Below, in pieces: positions 34,577 through 45,312 of a stretch of 64,000 nt of DNA; within the stretch, counting starts at the first letter, position 1; each line of letters begins with the position of its first letter. The position numbers and the translations under genes are program-made. The DNA is from Microbacterium sp. SZ1. GTDB taxonomy: Bacteria; Actinomycetota; Actinomycetes; Actinomycetales; Microbacteriaceae. The notes beneath the pieces were generated by a model. That model did no database searches and was not told where the DNA came from. It saw only the letters and a list, made by a program, of their open reading frames with translations. Where the stretch lies: contig NZ_LPVV01000040.1 in the NCBI RefSeq assembly GCF_002362255.1, forward strand, positions 1-64,000, given 5' to 3'.

Positions 34577-36253
34577 ATGTCCATCCCGATCGCAGATCCC
34601 ACCGACCTCGAACGGGGGACGCTGCGCGTCACCCCGCTCGGCGGACTCGGCGAGGTCGGCCGCAACATGACCATCTTCGAGTTCGACGGCAAGATCCTGA
34701 TCGTCGACTGCGGAGTGCTGTTCCCCGAGGAGCACCAGCCGGGAGTCGACCTGATCCTGCCGGACTTCGAGCCGATCAAAGACAGGCTCGACGACATCGT
34801 CGGCGTCGTGCTCACGCACGGTCACGAAGATCACATCGGTGCCGTGCCGTACCTGCTGCGCCTCAAGAGCGACATCCCGCTCATCGGCTCCGGTCTGACC
34901 CTTGCGCTGGTCGAGGCGAAGCTCAAGGAACACCGCATCAAGGCCTTCACGCTCACCGTCACGGAGGGCCAGCGCGAGCAGGTCGGGCCGTTCGACCTCG
35001 AGTTCGTCGCCGTGAACCACTCGATCCCGGATGCTCTCGCCGTCGCGATCCGCACGCCGGCCGGCATGGTGCTCGCCACCGGCGACTTCAAGATGGACCA
35101 GCTGCCGCTCGACGGTCGCATCACGGACCTCCGTGCGTTCTCGCGTCTGGGGGAGGAGGGCGTCGACCTGTTCCTCGTCGACTCCACCAACGCCGACGTA
35201 CCCGGCTTCACCCCGACCGAGCGCTCGATCGGGCCGGTGCTCGACCAGGTGATCGCGAAGGCGCCTCGTCGCGTGATCGTCGCGAGCTTCTCCAGCCACG
35301 TGCACCGTGTGCAGCAGGTCATCGACGCGGCTCACGCGCACGGTCGCCGCGTGGCCTTCCTCGGCCGCAGCATGGTGCGGAACATGACGATCGCCGAGCA
35401 GCTCGGATACCTCAAGGTGCCGGAGGGCGTGCTCATCGACTTCAAGAAGGCCCGCGACCTTCCGGACGACCGCATCGTCTACATGTCGACCGGATCGCAG
35501 GGCGAGCCGATGGCCGTGCTCAGCCGGATGGCGAACCTCGACCACGCGATCGAGATCAGCGAGGGCGACACCGTCATCCTCGCCTCGAGCCTGATCCCCG
35601 GCAACGAGAACGCCGTGTACCGCGTGATCGACGGACTCACGAAGCTCGGCGCGAACGTCGTGCACAAGGCCAACGCCCGGGTGCACGTGTCCGGCCACGC
35701 CGCCGCCGGCGAGCTTCTCTACTGCTACAACATCCTGAAGCCGAAGAACGTCCTCCCCGTGCACGGCGAGTACCGCCACCTCATGGCGAACGCGAAACTC
35801 GCTCAGGACACCGGAATCGCCGCCGAGCGGACGATCATCGCGTCGAACGGCACCGTGATCGATCTGAAGGACGGCGACGCGCGCGTCGCGGGTCAGCTCG
35901 ACCTCGGTTTCGTCTACGTCGACGGCTCGACCGTGGGCGAGATCACCGATGCCGACCTCAAGGACCGCCGCATCCTCGGCGAAGAGGGTTTCGTCTCGGT
36001 CATCGTCGTCGTGGATGCCGCGACCGGGCGCATCATCTCGGGGCCCGAGATCCACGCGCGAGGCATCGCCGAGGACGACTCGGTCTTCGATGACGTCTCG
36101 CCGAAGATCGTCGCCGCCCTCAAGGAGGCGTCGGGCAACGGCGTCCGCGACACGCACGCGCTGTCGCAGGTCGTTCGCCGCACGATCGGCCGGTGGGTCA
36201 ACCAGAAGCTCCGTCGTCGCCCGATGATCGTGCCGCTCGTCATCGAGGCCTGA
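34577..36253 (+). CDS. rnj: Ribonuclease J
   Basis: The 558-residue metallo-beta-lactamase RNase combines endonuclease and 5'-3' exonuclease activities in mRNA decay and rRNA maturation. Motifs are THGHEDHIGAVPYL (HxHxDH), ATGDFKMDQ, the beta-CASP region with ASFSSHVHRVQQ and MSTGSQGEP, and VHGEYRHL. The C-terminal domain ends KLRRRPMIVPLVIEA. The start at 34577 is chosen for the AGAGGAGAG ribosome site; an in-frame ATG at 34535 is the alternative. Confidence 0.95.
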   Translation: MSIPIADPTDLERGTLRVTPLGGLGEVGRNMTIFEFDGKILIVDCGVLFPEEHQPGVDLILPDFEPIKDRLDDIVGVVLTHGHEDHIGAVPYLLRLKSDIPLIGSGLTLALVEAKLKEHRIKAFTLTVTEGQREQVGPFDLEFVAVNHSIPDALAVAIRTPAGMVLATGDFKMDQLPLDGRITDLRAFSRLGEEGVDLFLVDSTNADVPGFTPTERSIGPVLDQVIAKAPRRVIVASFSSHVHRVQQVIDAAHAHGRRVAFLGRSMVRNMTIAEQLGYLKVPEGVLIDFKKARDLPDDRIVYMSTGSQGEPMAVLSRMANLDHAIEISEGDTVILASSLIPGNENAVYRVIDGLTKLGANVVHKANARVHVSGHAAAGELLYCYNILKPKNVLPVHGEYRHLMANAKLAQDTGIAAERTIIASNGTVIDLKDGDARVAGQLDLGFVYVDGSTVGEITDADLKDRRILGEEGFVSVIVVVDAATGRIISGPEIHARGIAEDDSVFDDVSPKIVAALKEASGNGVRDTHALSQVVRRTIGRWVNQKLRRRPMIVPLVIEA

Positions 36254-36308
36254 CGGGGGTCCGCTCGCTCTCACGGGTGGCCGACATCCGGACGTAACAC
36301 GCGCGCCC

Positions 36309-36314
36309 TATGCT
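36309..36314 (+). promoter_or_regulatory. -10 hexamer, leaderless start of GNAT gene
   Basis: TATGCT, 6 nt before the ATG at 36321. Confidence 0.5.
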
Positions 36315-36320
36315 CCCGGC

Positions 36321-36815
36321 ATGTACAGGGCGTTCACGTCTCGCAGGGCCGTCCAGACCGATGCGAAGTTCCTCGGCGACATGCTCGTCGAGGCCGCGAA
36401 CTGGCGCTCCGGTGGGCTGCGACCTCGACACGAGGTGCTCGCCTCCGCGGAGCATCGTCGCTACCTGGCCGGTTGGAAGCGGACGGCGGATGACGGACTC
36501 GTGGCGATCGATGCGGACGACGTGCCTATCGGAGCTGCCTGGTACCGCATGCTCCCGCAGAACGAGCCGGGCCTCGGGTTCGTCGGCATCGCGGTGCCCG
36601 AGCTCATCATCGGCGTACACCCGCTCTGGCGGGCGCGCGGCGTGGGCCGGTCACTGCTGCGCGGAGTCGTGGAGCTCGCCGGCTCACAGGGTCACGCGCG
36701 AATCAGCCTGAGCGTCGAAAGGGAGAACTTCGCTCGCAACCTGTACCGCGCTGAAGGGTTCTCGGTCGTGGAGTCGACCGGATCCCGCGAGACGATGGTC
36801 AGGGTGACGGTCTGA
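36321..36815 (+). CDS. GNAT family N-acetyltransferase
   Basis: The 164-residue protein has the GNAT fold: acetyl-CoA pyrophosphate loop [16 protein letters not shown] (R-x-x-G-x-G) near residue 100, followed by [20 protein letters not shown] with the conserved Asn and Tyr of the CoA site. Substrate is unknown. The gene stands alone between rnj and ftsK, starts 6 nt after a -10 hexamer and is followed by a small hairpin at 36840-36859. Confidence 0.85.
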   Translation: MYRAFTSRRAVQTDAKFLGDMLVEAANWRSGGLRPRHEVLASAEHRRYLAGWKRTADDGLVAIDADDVPIGAAWYRMLPQNEPGLGFVGIAVPELIIGVHPLWRARGVGRSLLRGVVELAGSQGHARISLSVERENFARNLYRAEGFSVVESTGSRETMVRVTV

Positions 36816-36839
36816 CCGGAGAGTCGCGGATCCCGCGAG

Positions 36840-36859
36840 TGCCGCGTCATTACGCGGCA
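36840..36859 (+). terminator. Small hairpin between GNAT gene and ftsK
   Basis: TGCCGCG (36840-36846) pairs perfectly with CGCGGCA (36853-36859) around TCATTA. Just before the ftsK -10; terminator or regulatory. Confidence 0.45.
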
Positions 36860-36876
36860 TCGTCGGAGGTTGGTCG

Positions 36877-36882
36877 TACCGT
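36877..36882 (+). promoter_or_regulatory. -10 hexamer, leaderless start of ftsK
   Basis: TACCGT, 6 nt before the ftsK ATG. Confidence 0.45.
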
Positions 36883-36888
36883 GGAAGC

Positions 36889-39603
36889 ATGGCCAGGAGT
36901 ACCACCAAGACTGAGCGCGCTTCGAGCGGCGCGTCGTCGCGCCCGAAGCGCCAGGCCGCGCCGAAGGCTCAGGCCGCACCGAAGAAGTACATCGACGACC
37001 TCGACAAGCCTCCGGTGATCGTGCGCGCGTGGGGCGGTCTCGCACACGGCGTCGGTGGTCTGTTCCGGGCGTTCGGACCCGAGACCCTCGAGAAGGACGA
37101 CCGCCGCGACGGCTTCCCGTTCCTGCTCGTGCTGCTCGCGATCGCCGGCGCCGTGAACGAGTGGTTCTTCATCGGCAACGAGGTCGCAGCGAACATCAGC
37201 GCCTACTCGGTCGGTCTGTTCGTCGGGCGCGTCGCATTCATCATGCCCGTGCTCCTCCTCCTGCTTGCGGGGTGGCTGTTCCGCCACCCCTCGTCGGTGC
37301 ACGACAACGGGCGCATCGGCATCGGCTTCGGGATGTTCGTGCTGGCGCTGTCCGGCATCTTCCACGTGGCTGGTCCTCGACCGCATCCGAACCAGGGGAT
37401 GCCGGCGCTCAGCGAATCCGGCGGCCTGCTCGGGTGGCTGGTCGGGCAGCCCCTGACGTATCTGACCGACATCCCGGCGTACCTCGTGCTGTCGCTCCTC
37501 GTGGTGCTCAGCATCCTGATCCTCACGAAGACGCCGCCGAACCGCATCGGACAGCGCCTCGGCGATCTCTACGCGTGGATGTTCGACGCCGAGCGCATCG
37601 AGAAGCCGGTGAAGGATGCTGCGGCGATCGACGACGCGGACAAGGTCGACGACCCCGACGTGCTGCCGTGGTGGCGTCGCAACAAGACGGGTCGCGAGGA
37701 GGACCCCGACGAGGGAACCTTGGGCTCCGACGACATCACGGCGCTCCTCGGGACTCAGGAGGCCACTCCCGCCTACGACCAGGCCGTCACGGTCGCGAAC
37801 CCGTACGACGCGGCGACGGAGGTGCTGTCCGATGTGCGCTCGGTGACCGACGCCCTCGCAGAGCAGCAGACGACAGCGCTCCTCGACGACGAGTCGGACA
37901 CCGGCGAGATGCCCGAGCTTCCCGGACTCGACGGGTTCGGCACGGACGGCCCCGGAGACGGCGGCCCGCAGGCTCCCGTCGCGCCGTACATCCTCCCGTC
38001 GCCGGGCGTGCTCGCGGAGGGGCCGCCCTCGGTCGCCCGTTCGGAGGCGAACGACCGTATCGTCGAGCAGATCACGAGCGTGCTCTCGCAGTTCAACGTC
38101 GATGCGAAGGTCACGGGCTTCTCGCGCGGTCCGACGGTCACGCAGTACGAGGTCGAGGTCGGGCACGGCGTCAAGGTCGAGAAGATCCTGCAGCTCAGCA
38201 ACAACTTCGCGTACGCGGTCGCGTCGAACGACGTGCGCATCCTCTCGCCGATCCCGGGCAAGAGCGCGATCGGCATCGAGATCCCGAACACAGACCGAGA
38301 GACCGTCGCGCTGGGAGATGTCCTCCGCTCGCAGGCGGCGCACAAGAGTACGCACCCGTTGACGATCGGCGTCGGCAAGGACGTGGGCGGCAACTTCGTC
38401 GTCGCCAACCTCGCGAAGATGCCGCACCTGCTCGTGGCCGGTTCGACCGGTTCGGGTAAGTCGAGCTTCGTCAACTCGATGATCACGAGCCTGCTCATGC
38501 GCGCACGTCCATCGGACGTGCGCATGGTCCTGATCGACCCCAAGCGCGTCGAGCTGACCAGCTACGCCGGGGTGCCCCACCTCATCACGCCCATCATCAC
38601 GAACCCCAAGAAGGCAGCCGAGGCGCTGCAGTGGGTCGTGAAGGAGATGGACATGCGGTACGACGACCTCGCGTCGTTCGGCTTCCGTCACATCGACGAC
38701 TTCAACAGGGCCGTGCGCGCCGGCGAGGTCGAGGTACCGGTCGGCAGCGAACGCGTGCTCAAGCCGTACCCGTACCTGCTCGTGGTCGTCGACGAGCTCG
38801 CGGACCTCATGATGGTCGCCCCGCGTGATGTCGAGGACTCGATCGTCCGCATCACGCAGCTCGCGCGTGCGTCCGGCATCCATCTCGTCCTCGCCACGCA
38901 GCGCCCGAGCGTCGACGTCGTGACCGGTCTGATCAAGGCCAACGTCCCCTCACGTCTGGCATTCGCCGTCACGAGCGTCACCGACAGCCGCGTGATCCTC
39001 GACAGCCCCGGCGCCGACAAGCTCATCGGTCAAGGTGACGCTCTGTTCTCGCCGATGGGATCGTCGAAGCCGTTCCGGCTGCAGGGTGCGTGGGTCGACG
39101 AGAAGGAGATCGACGCGGTCGTCAAGCACGTCACACGCCAGGCGCGTCCCGAGTACCGGTCCGACGTGCAGGAGGCGATGGAGCCGAGCAAGAAGAAGGA
39201 GGTCGACGAGGACATCGGAGACGACCTCGAGCTCCTCCTGGCCGCTGCCGAGCTCATCGTGTCGTCGCAGTTCGGCTCGACGTCCATGCTGCAGCGCAAG
39301 CTGCGTGTCGGCTTCGCGAAGGCGGGCCGCCTGATGGATCTGCTCGAGTCGAGGGAGATCGTCGGCCCGTCCGAGGGATCCAAGGCTCGCGATGTGCTTG
39401 CGACGCCCGAGCAGCTTCCGCAGGTCATGGCGAAGCTCCGCGGCGAAGACGTGCCGGCGCCCGTCGGCGCTGCGCCCGCGGCGGCGGCGGCGGCCGCGGG
39501 ACCCGCTGCTCCGCGCGATCCGGTGGAGGCGCAGTTCGAAGGACTGCCCGTCGTCGAGGGCGAGGGCGACGAAGACGCCTGGGGCCTGACGGGACGCGAC
39601 TGA
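36889..39603 (+). CDS. ftsK: DNA translocase FtsK
   Basis: The 904-residue protein pumps chromosome termini through the division septum. A basic N-terminal tail (residues 1-45) precedes about four membrane helices (about 80-215), an acidic linker to about 380, then the motor: Walker [12 protein letters not shown] near 520, Walker [13 protein letters not shown] near 640, [13 protein letters not shown], and a C-terminal gamma winged helix ([26 protein letters not shown] split at its middle) that reads KOPS-like sites. The linker is short relative to E. coli. Its stop overlaps pgsA by one base. Confidence 0.96.
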   Translation: MARSTTKTERASSGASSRPKRQAAPKAQAAPKKYIDDLDKPPVIVRAWGGLAHGVGGLFRAFGPETLEKDDRRDGFPFLLVLLAIAGAVNEWFFIGNEVAANISAYSVGLFVGRVAFIMPVLLLLLAGWLFRHPSSVHDNGRIGIGFGMFVLALSGIFHVAGPRPHPNQGMPALSESGGLLGWLVGQPLTYLTDIPAYLVLSLLVVLSILILTKTPPNRIGQRLGDLYAWMFDAERIEKPVKDAAAIDDADKVDDPDVLPWWRRNKTGREEDPDEGTLGSDDITALLGTQEATPAYDQAVTVANPYDAATEVLSDVRSVTDALAEQQTTALLDDESDTGEMPELPGLDGFGTDGPGDGGPQAPVAPYILPSPGVLAEGPPSVARSEANDRIVEQITSVLSQFNVDAKVTGFSRGPTVTQYEVEVGHGVKVEKILQLSNNFAYAVASNDVRILSPIPGKSAIGIEIPNTDRETVALGDVLRSQAAHKSTHPLTIGVGKDVGGNFVVANLAKMPHLLVAGSTGSGKSSFVNSMITSLLMRARPSDVRMVLIDPKRVELTSYAGVPHLITPIITNPKKAAEALQWVVKEMDMRYDDLASFGFRHIDDFNRAVRAGEVEVPVGSERVLKPYPYLLVVVDELADLMMVAPRDVEDSIVRITQLARASGIHLVLATQRPSVDVVTGLIKANVPSRLAFAVTSVTDSRVILDSPGADKLIGQGDALFSPMGSSKPFRLQGAWVDEKEIDAVVKHVTRQARPEYRSDVQEAMEPSKKKEVDEDIGDDLELLLAAAELIVSSQFGSTSMLQRKLRVGFAKAGRLMDLLESREIVGPSEGSKARDVLATPEQLPQVMAKLRGEDVPAPVGAAPAAAAAAAGPAAPRDPVEAQFEGLPVVEGEGDEDAWGLTGRD

Positions 39604-40178
39604 TGGCGATTCCTCGGCAGCTGCCCAACGCGATCACGGTGGCCCGCATCCCGCTCGCGATCGTGTTCTTCGTTCTGCTCCTGCTGGGCGGCGCGTACGG
39701 CCTGGCCGATCTGACGGTGCGCTGGATCGCGGCGGTCCTCTTCGTCGTCGCCATCTCCACCGACTGGGTCGACGGCTACCTCGCCCGGCGCTATGACATC
39801 GTCAGCGACTTCGGCAAGCTGTGGGATCCGATCGCCGACAAGCTCCTCACCGGAGCCGGGTTCATCGGTCTCGCGATCCTCGGTGAGATCAACTGGTGGG
39901 TCGTCGTGGTGATCCTGGTGCGAGAGTGGGGGATCACGGTTCACCGGTTGATCGTCGCGAAGGAGCACGTGGTCGCAGCGGCGTGGATGGGCAAGCTCAA
40001 GACGGCTGCGCAGGGGGTCGCGCTCGCATGGGCGCTGCTCCCGCTGCACGTGGTGATCGGTCTCTGGCCATGGGTGGTCGTCACAGCCGTGCTGATGATC
40101 ATCGTTCTGATCCTCACGGTGGCGAGCGGGATCGACTACATCGTCGCTCAGGTCAGAGGATCGAGGCGGTCTGCGTGA
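39603..40178 (+). CDS. pgsA: CDP-diacylglycerol-glycerol-3-phosphate 3-phosphatidyltransferase (PgsA family)
   Basis: The 191-residue CDP-alcohol phosphatidyltransferase has about five helices. The family motif D-x2-D-G-x2-A-R-x8-G-x3-D-x3-D is complete in DWVDGYLARRYDIVSDFGKLWDPIAD near residue 57 (only its spacing is quoted as evidence). It makes phosphatidylglycerophosphate. Position between ftsK and cinA is the standard actinobacterial context. It overlaps both neighbours (1 nt and GTGA). Confidence 0.9.
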   Translation: MAIPRQLPNAITVARIPLAIVFFVLLLLGGAYGLADLTVRWIAAVLFVVAISTDWVDGYLARRYDIVSDFGKLWDPIADKLLTGAGFIGLAILGEINWWVVVVILVREWGITVHRLIVAKEHVVAAAWMGKLKTAAQGVALAWALLPLHVVIGLWPWVVVTAVLMIIVLILTVASGIDYIVAQVRGSRRSA

Positions 40179-40654
40179 CGAACGCCTCCGACGTCGTCGG
40201 TGCCCTCACCCGACGCGGCTGGACGCTGGGCGTGGCCGAGTCCCTGACTGGCGGCGCCGTCGCGGCGGAGCTCGTGAGGGTTCCCGGCGCCTCGGCGGCG
40301 CTGTGGGGTGCCGTCGTGGCTTACGCGACTCCGGTCAAGCACTCGTTGCTCGGGGTCGACGAGGCGCTCCTGGCGGCGCACGGGCCCGTTCACCCGCGCG
40401 TGGCGCTGCAGATGGCTGACGGTGTGCGCCGCGCCGTCGGCGTCGGAAGACCAGCCGACGTCGGGATCGCGACGACCGGCATCGCGGGTCCGGACTCGCC
40501 CGACGGACAGCCCGTCGGCACCGTGCACGTCGCCGTCGTCACCCCGGAGTGCTCGGTCAGCGAGTCGTTCCGGTTCGACGGCGACCGGGCGGAGATCCGC
40601 TCCAGCGCGGTCGATGCCGTGCTCTCGCTTCTGCGGCGACTGACCCGGGAATAG
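40175..40654 (+). CDS. pncC: CinA C-terminal domain: nicotinamide-nucleotide amidohydrolase
   Basis: The 159-residue protein consists only of the CinA/PncC amidohydrolase domain, which deamidates NMN in the pyridine-nucleotide salvage cycle. Motifs are VAESLTGGAVAAELVRVPGAS (Ser nucleophile region), GAVVAYATPVKHSLLGV and ATTGIAGPDSPDGQPVGTVHVAV. The N-terminal MoaB-like domain of full CinA is absent, as usual here. GTG start overlaps the pgsA stop. Confidence 0.92.
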   Translation: MTNASDVVGALTRRGWTLGVAESLTGGAVAAELVRVPGASAALWGAVVAYATPVKHSLLGVDEALLAAHGPVHPRVALQMADGVRRAVGVGRPADVGIATTGIAGPDSPDGQPVGTVHVAVVTPECSVSESFRFDGDRAEIRSSAVDAVLSLLRRLTRE

Positions 40655-40795
40655 TGACGTCAGCGTGTCCGTTGTCATAAATGTGCTCACACCGAAAGCA
40701 CAGCGTGCAAGGGTAGATTCTGTGACAGTCGATACGACTAGACTGACGATTCCATCGGGGGAGACCTCGAGTAGGCGATCTGGGAGGAGGTTCCG

Positions 40796-41104
40796 ATGAT
40801 TCTCGTACGGCAGGAAATCGGCGATGTTCTGAGGGACTTCCGACTTCAGAAGGGGCGGACGCTCCGCCAGGTCGCGAGTAAGGCATCCGTCGCTCTCGGA
40901 TACCTCAGCGAGGTCGAGCGCGGTCAGAAGGAAGCCTCCAGCGAGATCCTCGCTTCGGTCGCGGACGCGCTCGATGTCCCCATCTCGACGATCATGCGCG
41001 AGGTCGGCGACCGCATCTCGGTTCTCGAGGGCATCCAGGTGTTCCCCGATGTCGTCCCCGACGACCTGGTGGCAGCCGTCGAGCCCGAGCTCTCACTCCG
41101 CTGA
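40796..41104 (+). CDS. clgR: XRE-family regulator, ClgR-like
   Basis: The 102-residue protein has an XRE helix-turn-helix, TLRQVASKASVALGYLSEVERG with the motif of helix 2-turn-helix 3, then VADALDVPISTIMREV. Size, sequence style and position downstream of pgsA/cinA fit ClgR, the actinobacterial activator of clp protease and recA-adjacent stress genes. Assignment rests on context as much as on sequence. A very strong ribosome site GGAGGAGG precedes the ATG, and TAGACT at 40739-40744 is a plausible -10 with a 45-50 nt leader. Confidence 0.82.
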   Translation: MILVRQEIGDVLRDFRLQKGRTLRQVASKASVALGYLSEVERGQKEASSEILASVADALDVPISTIMREVGDRISVLEGIQVFPDVVPDDLVAAVEPELSLR

Positions 41105-41125
41105 CGCCGGGTTCTTCGACTCTCC

Positions 41126-41350
41126 ATGCGTCGCAGTGAGTTCCTCCGCGCCGTGGAGGCTGAGTTCGGCGGACGCTCGTCTTCGCTGGTGAGCGATCTC
41201 GTGCTGACGCAGCTGTCCGGCCGCACGGCTGAGGCCGCGTTGGATGCGGGCGTTCCCCCGCGCGACATCTGGCTCGCGCTGTGCGCCGAGACGGACGTGC
41301 CTCTCGAGCGACGCCATGGTGCAGGGCGACTGGAACCGCGCAAGCGTTGA
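41126..41350 (+). CDS. DUF3046 family protein
   Basis: The 74-residue protein begins MRRSEFLRAVEAEFG and contains LTQLSGRTAEAALDAGVPPRDIWLALCAE (key pattern: L-GRTA-AL-G--PR--W-ALC), the hallmark of DUF3046. The family is found between the ClgR-like gene and recA in many actinobacteria; function is unknown. It begins 21 nt after clgR. Its last residues RHGAGRLEPRKR are basic. The following 269 bp hold the recA promoter. Confidence 0.85.
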   Translation: MRRSEFLRAVEAEFGGRSSSLVSDLVLTQLSGRTAEAALDAGVPPRDIWLALCAETDVPLERRHGAGRLEPRKR

Positions 41351-41406
41351 GAACGGCGGCTTCGGCGGTTCACTTCGAGATTCGCCCGACTCGTTTCGGC
41401 GTGTCG

Positions 41407-41422
41407 TCGAAGATGTGTTCGA
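41407..41422. promoter_or_regulatory. LexA/SOS box of recA
   Basis: TCGAAG-ATGT-GTTCGA matches the Gram-positive SOS box TCGAAC-N4-GTTCGA at all but one arm position, 198 nt upstream of recA. Confidence 0.75.
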
Positions 41423-41619
41423 TATGCGCGTAACGTTCTGCACAAGTGGTTCGGAGATCTCGTTCTCCCCGTTCACTGGCTCACGCGATGCAATGTCGGT
41501 GGCCCCTCGTACGGTGATAACAGGCCGAAGAGCCATACGCCTTGTCGGAGAGTTCGTCCCGATCCCGGGACGACCGCGACAGCCTACAGGCGGCACCACG
41601 CGAGCATAAGGAGCACGTC

Positions 41620-42666
41620 ATGCCATCACCCGCAGACCGCGAGAAGTCCCTCGAGACCGCACTCGCTCAGATCGACCGGCAGTTCGGTAAGGGCTCCGTC
41701 ATGCGACTGGGCAGCGACGAGCGCGCACCGGTCGCCGTGATCCCGACCGGATCGATCGCTCTCGACGTCGCTCTCGGCGTCGGCGGGCTCCCGCGTGGCC
41801 GCATCGTGGAGATCTACGGACCCGAGTCCTCGGGTAAGACCACGCTCACGCTGCATGCGATCGCCAACGCCCAGCGCTCCGGCGGCATCGCGGCATTCAT
41901 CGACGCGGAGCACGCGCTCGACCCCGACTACGCGGCCAAGCTCGGCGTCGACATCGATGCACTGCTCGTCTCGCAGCCCGACACGGGTGAGCAGGCGCTC
42001 GAGATCGCTGACATGCTCGTGCGCTCCGGGGCGATCGATCTGATCGTGATCGACTCGGTCGCCGCTCTCGTGCCCCGAGCCGAGATCGAAGGTGAGATGG
42101 GAGACTCTCACGTCGGTCTCCAGGCCCGCCTCATGTCGCAGGCTCTCCGTAAGCTGACCGGTGGTCTCAACCAGACCAACACGACGATGATCTTCATCAA
42201 CCAGCTGCGCGAGAAGATCGGTGTCTTCTTCGGATCGCCGGAGACCACCGCCGGTGGAAAGGCGTTGAAGTTCTACGCGTCGGTGCGCATGGACATCCGT
42301 CGTATCGAGACCCTCAAGGACGGTACCGACGCCGTCGGAAACCGCACCAGGGTCAAGGTCGTCAAGAACAAGATGGCACCTCCCTTCAAGCAGGCGGAGT
42401 TCGACATCCTCTACGGCGTCGGCATCTCCCGCGAGGGCAGTCTCATCGACTTCGGCGTCGACCACGGCATCGTGAAGAAGTCGGGCTCGTGGTACACCTA
42501 CGACGGAGATCAGCTCGGACAGGGCAAGGAGAACGCCCGCACGTTCCTGATCAAGAACCCTGACATCGCTCTCACGATCGAGACGCAGATCAAGCAAAAG
42601 CTCGGGATCGGCGGGCCGGCTGCTGCGGCTCCCGGCGACGAGCTCGCTGAGCGTCGCCCCGCGTAA
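41620..42666 (+). CDS. recA: Recombinase RecA
   Basis: The 348-residue recombinase is the standard length. Walker A is [14 protein letters not shown] near residue 67, with the MAW region and ATPase Glu, the loop L2 region [19 protein letters not shown], and the C-terminal domain ending ERRPA. It forms filaments on single-stranded DNA and triggers LexA cleavage. AAGGAG precedes ATG 41620; an in-frame ATG at 41542 has no ribosome site. The SOS box lies upstream and recX follows after 60 nt. Confidence 0.98.
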   Translation: MPSPADREKSLETALAQIDRQFGKGSVMRLGSDERAPVAVIPTGSIALDVALGVGGLPRGRIVEIYGPESSGKTTLTLHAIANAQRSGGIAAFIDAEHALDPDYAAKLGVDIDALLVSQPDTGEQALEIADMLVRSGAIDLIVIDSVAALVPRAEIEGEMGDSHVGLQARLMSQALRKLTGGLNQTNTTMIFINQLREKIGVFFGSPETTAGGKALKFYASVRMDIRRIETLKDGTDAVGNRTRVKVVKNKMAPPFKQAEFDILYGVGISREGSLIDFGVDHGIVKKSGSWYTYDGDQLGQGKENARTFLIKNPDIALTIETQIKQKLGIGGPAAAAPGDELAERRPA

Positions 42667-42726
42667 GAGCTATGCGCAGGCAGTTCGACGGTCGAGGAAC
42701 GAACGCTCCGATGGCCGGAGTGTGCG

Positions 42727-43659
42727 ATGAGTGATCGCGGGGGCGAGTCCGAGCGGCTCGCTCCCGTGACCCCGCTTTTCGGCGGGCGGCGCCGGACTTC
42801 GGGTTCCGCTTCAGTGGGAGACCAGAACCCCCGCGCTGACGAGCACGGGCCGCATCGAGGCGCTACGACCGCTGGAGGACCCGATGACAAGCGGCGCGCA
42901 GCGGAAGCCGTCATGCCGCGGCGCACCGGGGACGCGGGGCTCTGGCGGTCGACGTGGGACGGCAACGACATCTCGCACTCCTCGCGCGATGAGGAATCGG
43001 CCGGCTCTCCGAGCGACCGCCATCCTGCTCGCGGTGCGGCAGGGCGAAGTCCTCGGCTGCGTCCGCTCAACACCGTGCCCGATTCTTCGGGCGACGCATC
43101 AGAAGAGGCCGGAGCGGGTGCGCGGTCTCCGCAGAGCGATGAGGAGATCCGTGCGGCAGCGGAGGAGCTGCTCGTGCGCAAGCTCCGCTCACGATCGCTG
43201 TCGGTGTCCGAAGCTCGTCTTGTGCTGCGGGGCTACGAGCGCGACGGACGACGTCTTGACCCGCATCAGATGGACGATGTCGTCGCAGAGTTCGAGCGCC
43301 GCGGCTACCTCGACGATGCGCTTCTCGCCGAGCAACTCGTCACAGGGGGAGTGGCACGCAAGGGGCAGGGTCGCGTGGCTCTCACTCGCGCACTCGCTCA
43401 GCGAGGGATTCCTCGCGAGATCATCGACGGCGCTCTTGAAGAGCTGCCGGACGACGACGCGGAGCGGGCCCTCGAGTTCGCGAGGACCAAGGCGAAGTCT
43501 CTGGCCAGGCTCGACCCGGACACCGCCCTCCGCCGTCTCGTCGGACAGCTCGCGCGACGTGGCTACAACGGCGGGGTCGCGATGAACGCGGCGAAGACCG
43601 CATTGGCGGAAGCGTCCGGTCGCAGCTCGAGCGGAGTGCGCTTCGTCGACTCTGACTGA
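42727..43659 (+). CDS. recX: Regulatory protein RecX
   Basis: The 310-residue protein modulates RecA filaments. The RecX helical repeats occupy the C-terminal part from about residue 140: ELLVRKLRSRSLSVSEARLVL, FERRGYLDDALLAEQLV and QRGIPREIIDGALEE. The first 135 residues are low-complexity (Arg, Gly, Ser, Pro, Asp rich) and unlike the family core, making this protein about twice the length of compact RecX. Codon use stays in frame with G/C third positions, so the extension is probably translated. It is presumably co-transcribed with recA. Confidence 0.9.
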   Translation: MSDRGGESERLAPVTPLFGGRRRTSGSASVGDQNPRADEHGPHRGATTAGGPDDKRRAAEAVMPRRTGDAGLWRSTWDGNDISHSSRDEESAGSPSDRHPARGAAGRSPRLRPLNTVPDSSGDASEEAGAGARSPQSDEEIRAAAEELLVRKLRSRSLSVSEARLVLRGYERDGRRLDPHQMDDVVAEFERRGYLDDALLAEQLVTGGVARKGQGRVALTRALAQRGIPREIIDGALEELPDDDAERALEFARTKAKSLARLDPDTALRRLVGQLARRGYNGGVAMNAAKTALAEASGRSSSGVRFVDSD

Positions 43660-43764
43660 CCCGACGATCTGACTGCCTCGACGACCAGCGGGTCATCACC
43701 CTCCACATACGTTTCATCGGCGGCCGCGGGCGCCCTCGCGACACGCTCGTAGAATGGCTTCATC

Positions 43765-45312
43765 ATGACTATCCCGCGCAGCGAGCCGACGATCATCTCC
43801 TCATCGTCGGCGGCGATCGACCACGACGGCAGGCAGCGTTCCTACGAGGTGCGCACCTTCGGGTGTCAGATGAACGTGCACGACTCCGAGCGCCTGTCGG
43901 GTTCACTCGAAAGCGCGGGGTACGTGCGAGCGGAGGCCGGAGACGAAGCCGACGTCGTCATCATCAACACCTGTGCGGTGCGCGACAACGCGGCCGGCAA
44001 GCTCTACGGCACACTCGGACAGCTCGCCGCCGTCAAGCGCCGAAAGGACGGCATGCAGATCGCCGTCGGCGGCTGCCTCGCGCAGATGGACAAGCAAGCC
44101 GTGCTCGATAAAGCCCCATGGGTCGATGTCGTCTTCGGCACGCACAACATGGGCTCGCTCCCGGGTCTGCTGGAACGCGCGCGTCACAACGGCGAGGCGG
44201 AGCTGGAGATCCTCGAGTCGCTCGAGATCTTCCCATCGACGCTCCCGACCAAGCGCGACTTCGCCCACAGCGGATGGGTGTCGATCTCCGTCGGATGCAA
44301 CAACACCTGCACGTTCTGCATCGTGCCGAGTCTGCGCGGCAAGGAGAAGGACCGCCGACCCGGCGACATCCTGAACGAGATCCGACTGCTGGTCGAAGAC
44401 GGCGCGATCGAGGTCACGCTCCTCGGCCAGAACGTGAACTCCTACGGCGTCGAATTCGGCGACCGCCAGGCTTTCGGCAAGCTTCTCCGTGCGACCGGGG
44501 AGATCGAGGGTCTCGAGCGCGTCCGCTTCACCAGCCCTCACCCCGCGGCCTTCACCGACGACGTGATCGACGCCATGGCGGAGACGCCGAACGTGATGCC
44601 GCAGCTGCACATGCCGCTGCAGTCGGGCAGCGACCGCATCCTCAAAGCGATGCGGCGGTCCTATCGCAGCGAGAAGTTCCTCGGCATCCTCGAGCGGGTG
44701 CGCGACCGGATTCCCCACGCGGCGATCACCACCGACATCATCGTCGGATTCCCGGGTGAGACCGACGAGGACTTCGAAGACACCATGCGGGTCGTCGAGC
44801 AGTCGCGTTTCGCGAGTGCCTTCACGTTCCAGTACTCGATCCGCGAGGGCACCCCGGCGGCGACGATGGAGGACCAGGTCCCCAAGGCCGTCGTCCAAGA
44901 GCGCTACAACCGCCTGATCGCGCTGCAGGAGCGCATCTCTCTCGAGGAGAACCAGAAGCAGGTCGGCCGCGAGGTCGAGGTGCTGGTCTCGACGGGCGAG
45001 GGTAAGAAGGATGCCGAGACCCACCGCCTCACCGGTCGAGGGCAGGACAACCGTCTCGTGCACTTCGAGGTGACTCCCGGCTCGGATCTGCCGCGCCCGG
45101 GTGATGTCGTGACCGTCACGATCAGCCACGCAGCGCCGTTCCACCTGCTCGCCGACGATCCGACCGGCGCGCCGCTGCGAATCCGTCGCACGCGCGGAGG
45201 CGACGCGTGGGATCGTGCTCAGGCGGAATCCTGCGCGGTGCCCGCTCCGGCCTCGACCGGTGGGACACGAGCGGTGTCACTCGGCCTCCCCACGCTCCGC
45301 GTCGGCGTGTGA
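43765..45312 (+). CDS. miaB: tRNA-2-methylthio-N6-dimethylallyladenosine synthase
   Basis: The 515-residue radical-SAM methylthiotransferase modifies A37 of tRNAs reading UNN codons. The N-terminal UPF0004 domain has three cluster Cys ([21 protein letters not shown]), the radical-SAM cluster is [12 protein letters not shown] (CxxxCxxC) near residue 175, and a TRAM domain follows from about 410. About 35 residues after TRAM are extra. Its stop overlaps the miaA GTG start, so both steps of the same tRNA modification are coupled. TAGAAT lies 9 nt before the ATG. Confidence 0.96.
   Translation: MTIPRSEPTIISSSSAAIDHDGRQRSYEVRTFGCQMNVHDSERLSGSLESAGYVRAEAGDEADVVIINTCAVRDNAAGKLYGTLGQLAAVKRRKDGMQIAVGGCLAQMDKQAVLDKAPWVDVVFGTHNMGSLPGLLERARHNGEAELEILESLEIFPSTLPTKRDFAHSGWVSISVGCNNTCTFCIVPSLRGKEKDRRPGDILNEIRLLVEDGAIEVTLLGQNVNSYGVEFGDRQAFGKLLRATGEIEGLERVRFTSPHPAAFTDDVIDAMAETPNVMPQLHMPLQSGSDRILKAMRRSYRSEKFLGILERVRDRIPHAAITTDIIVGFPGETDEDFEDTMRVVEQSRFASAFTFQYSIREGTPAATMEDQVPKAVVQERYNRLIALQERISLEENQKQVGREVEVLVSTGEGKKDAETHRLTGRGQDNRLVHFEVTPGSDLPRPGDVVTVTISHAAPFHLLADDPTGAPLRIRRTRGGDAWDRAQAESCAVPAPASTGGTRAVSLGLPTLRVGV

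Noticed and set aside
33866..36274. 802-residue minus-strand reading frame opposite dapA and rnj
   Set aside because: Shadow of highly biased coding sequence on the other strand.
41542..41619. N-terminal extension of RecA from ATG 41542
   Set aside because: No ribosome site there, residues are Arg/Ser/Asp-rich and not RecA-like, while AAGGAG precedes ATG 41620.
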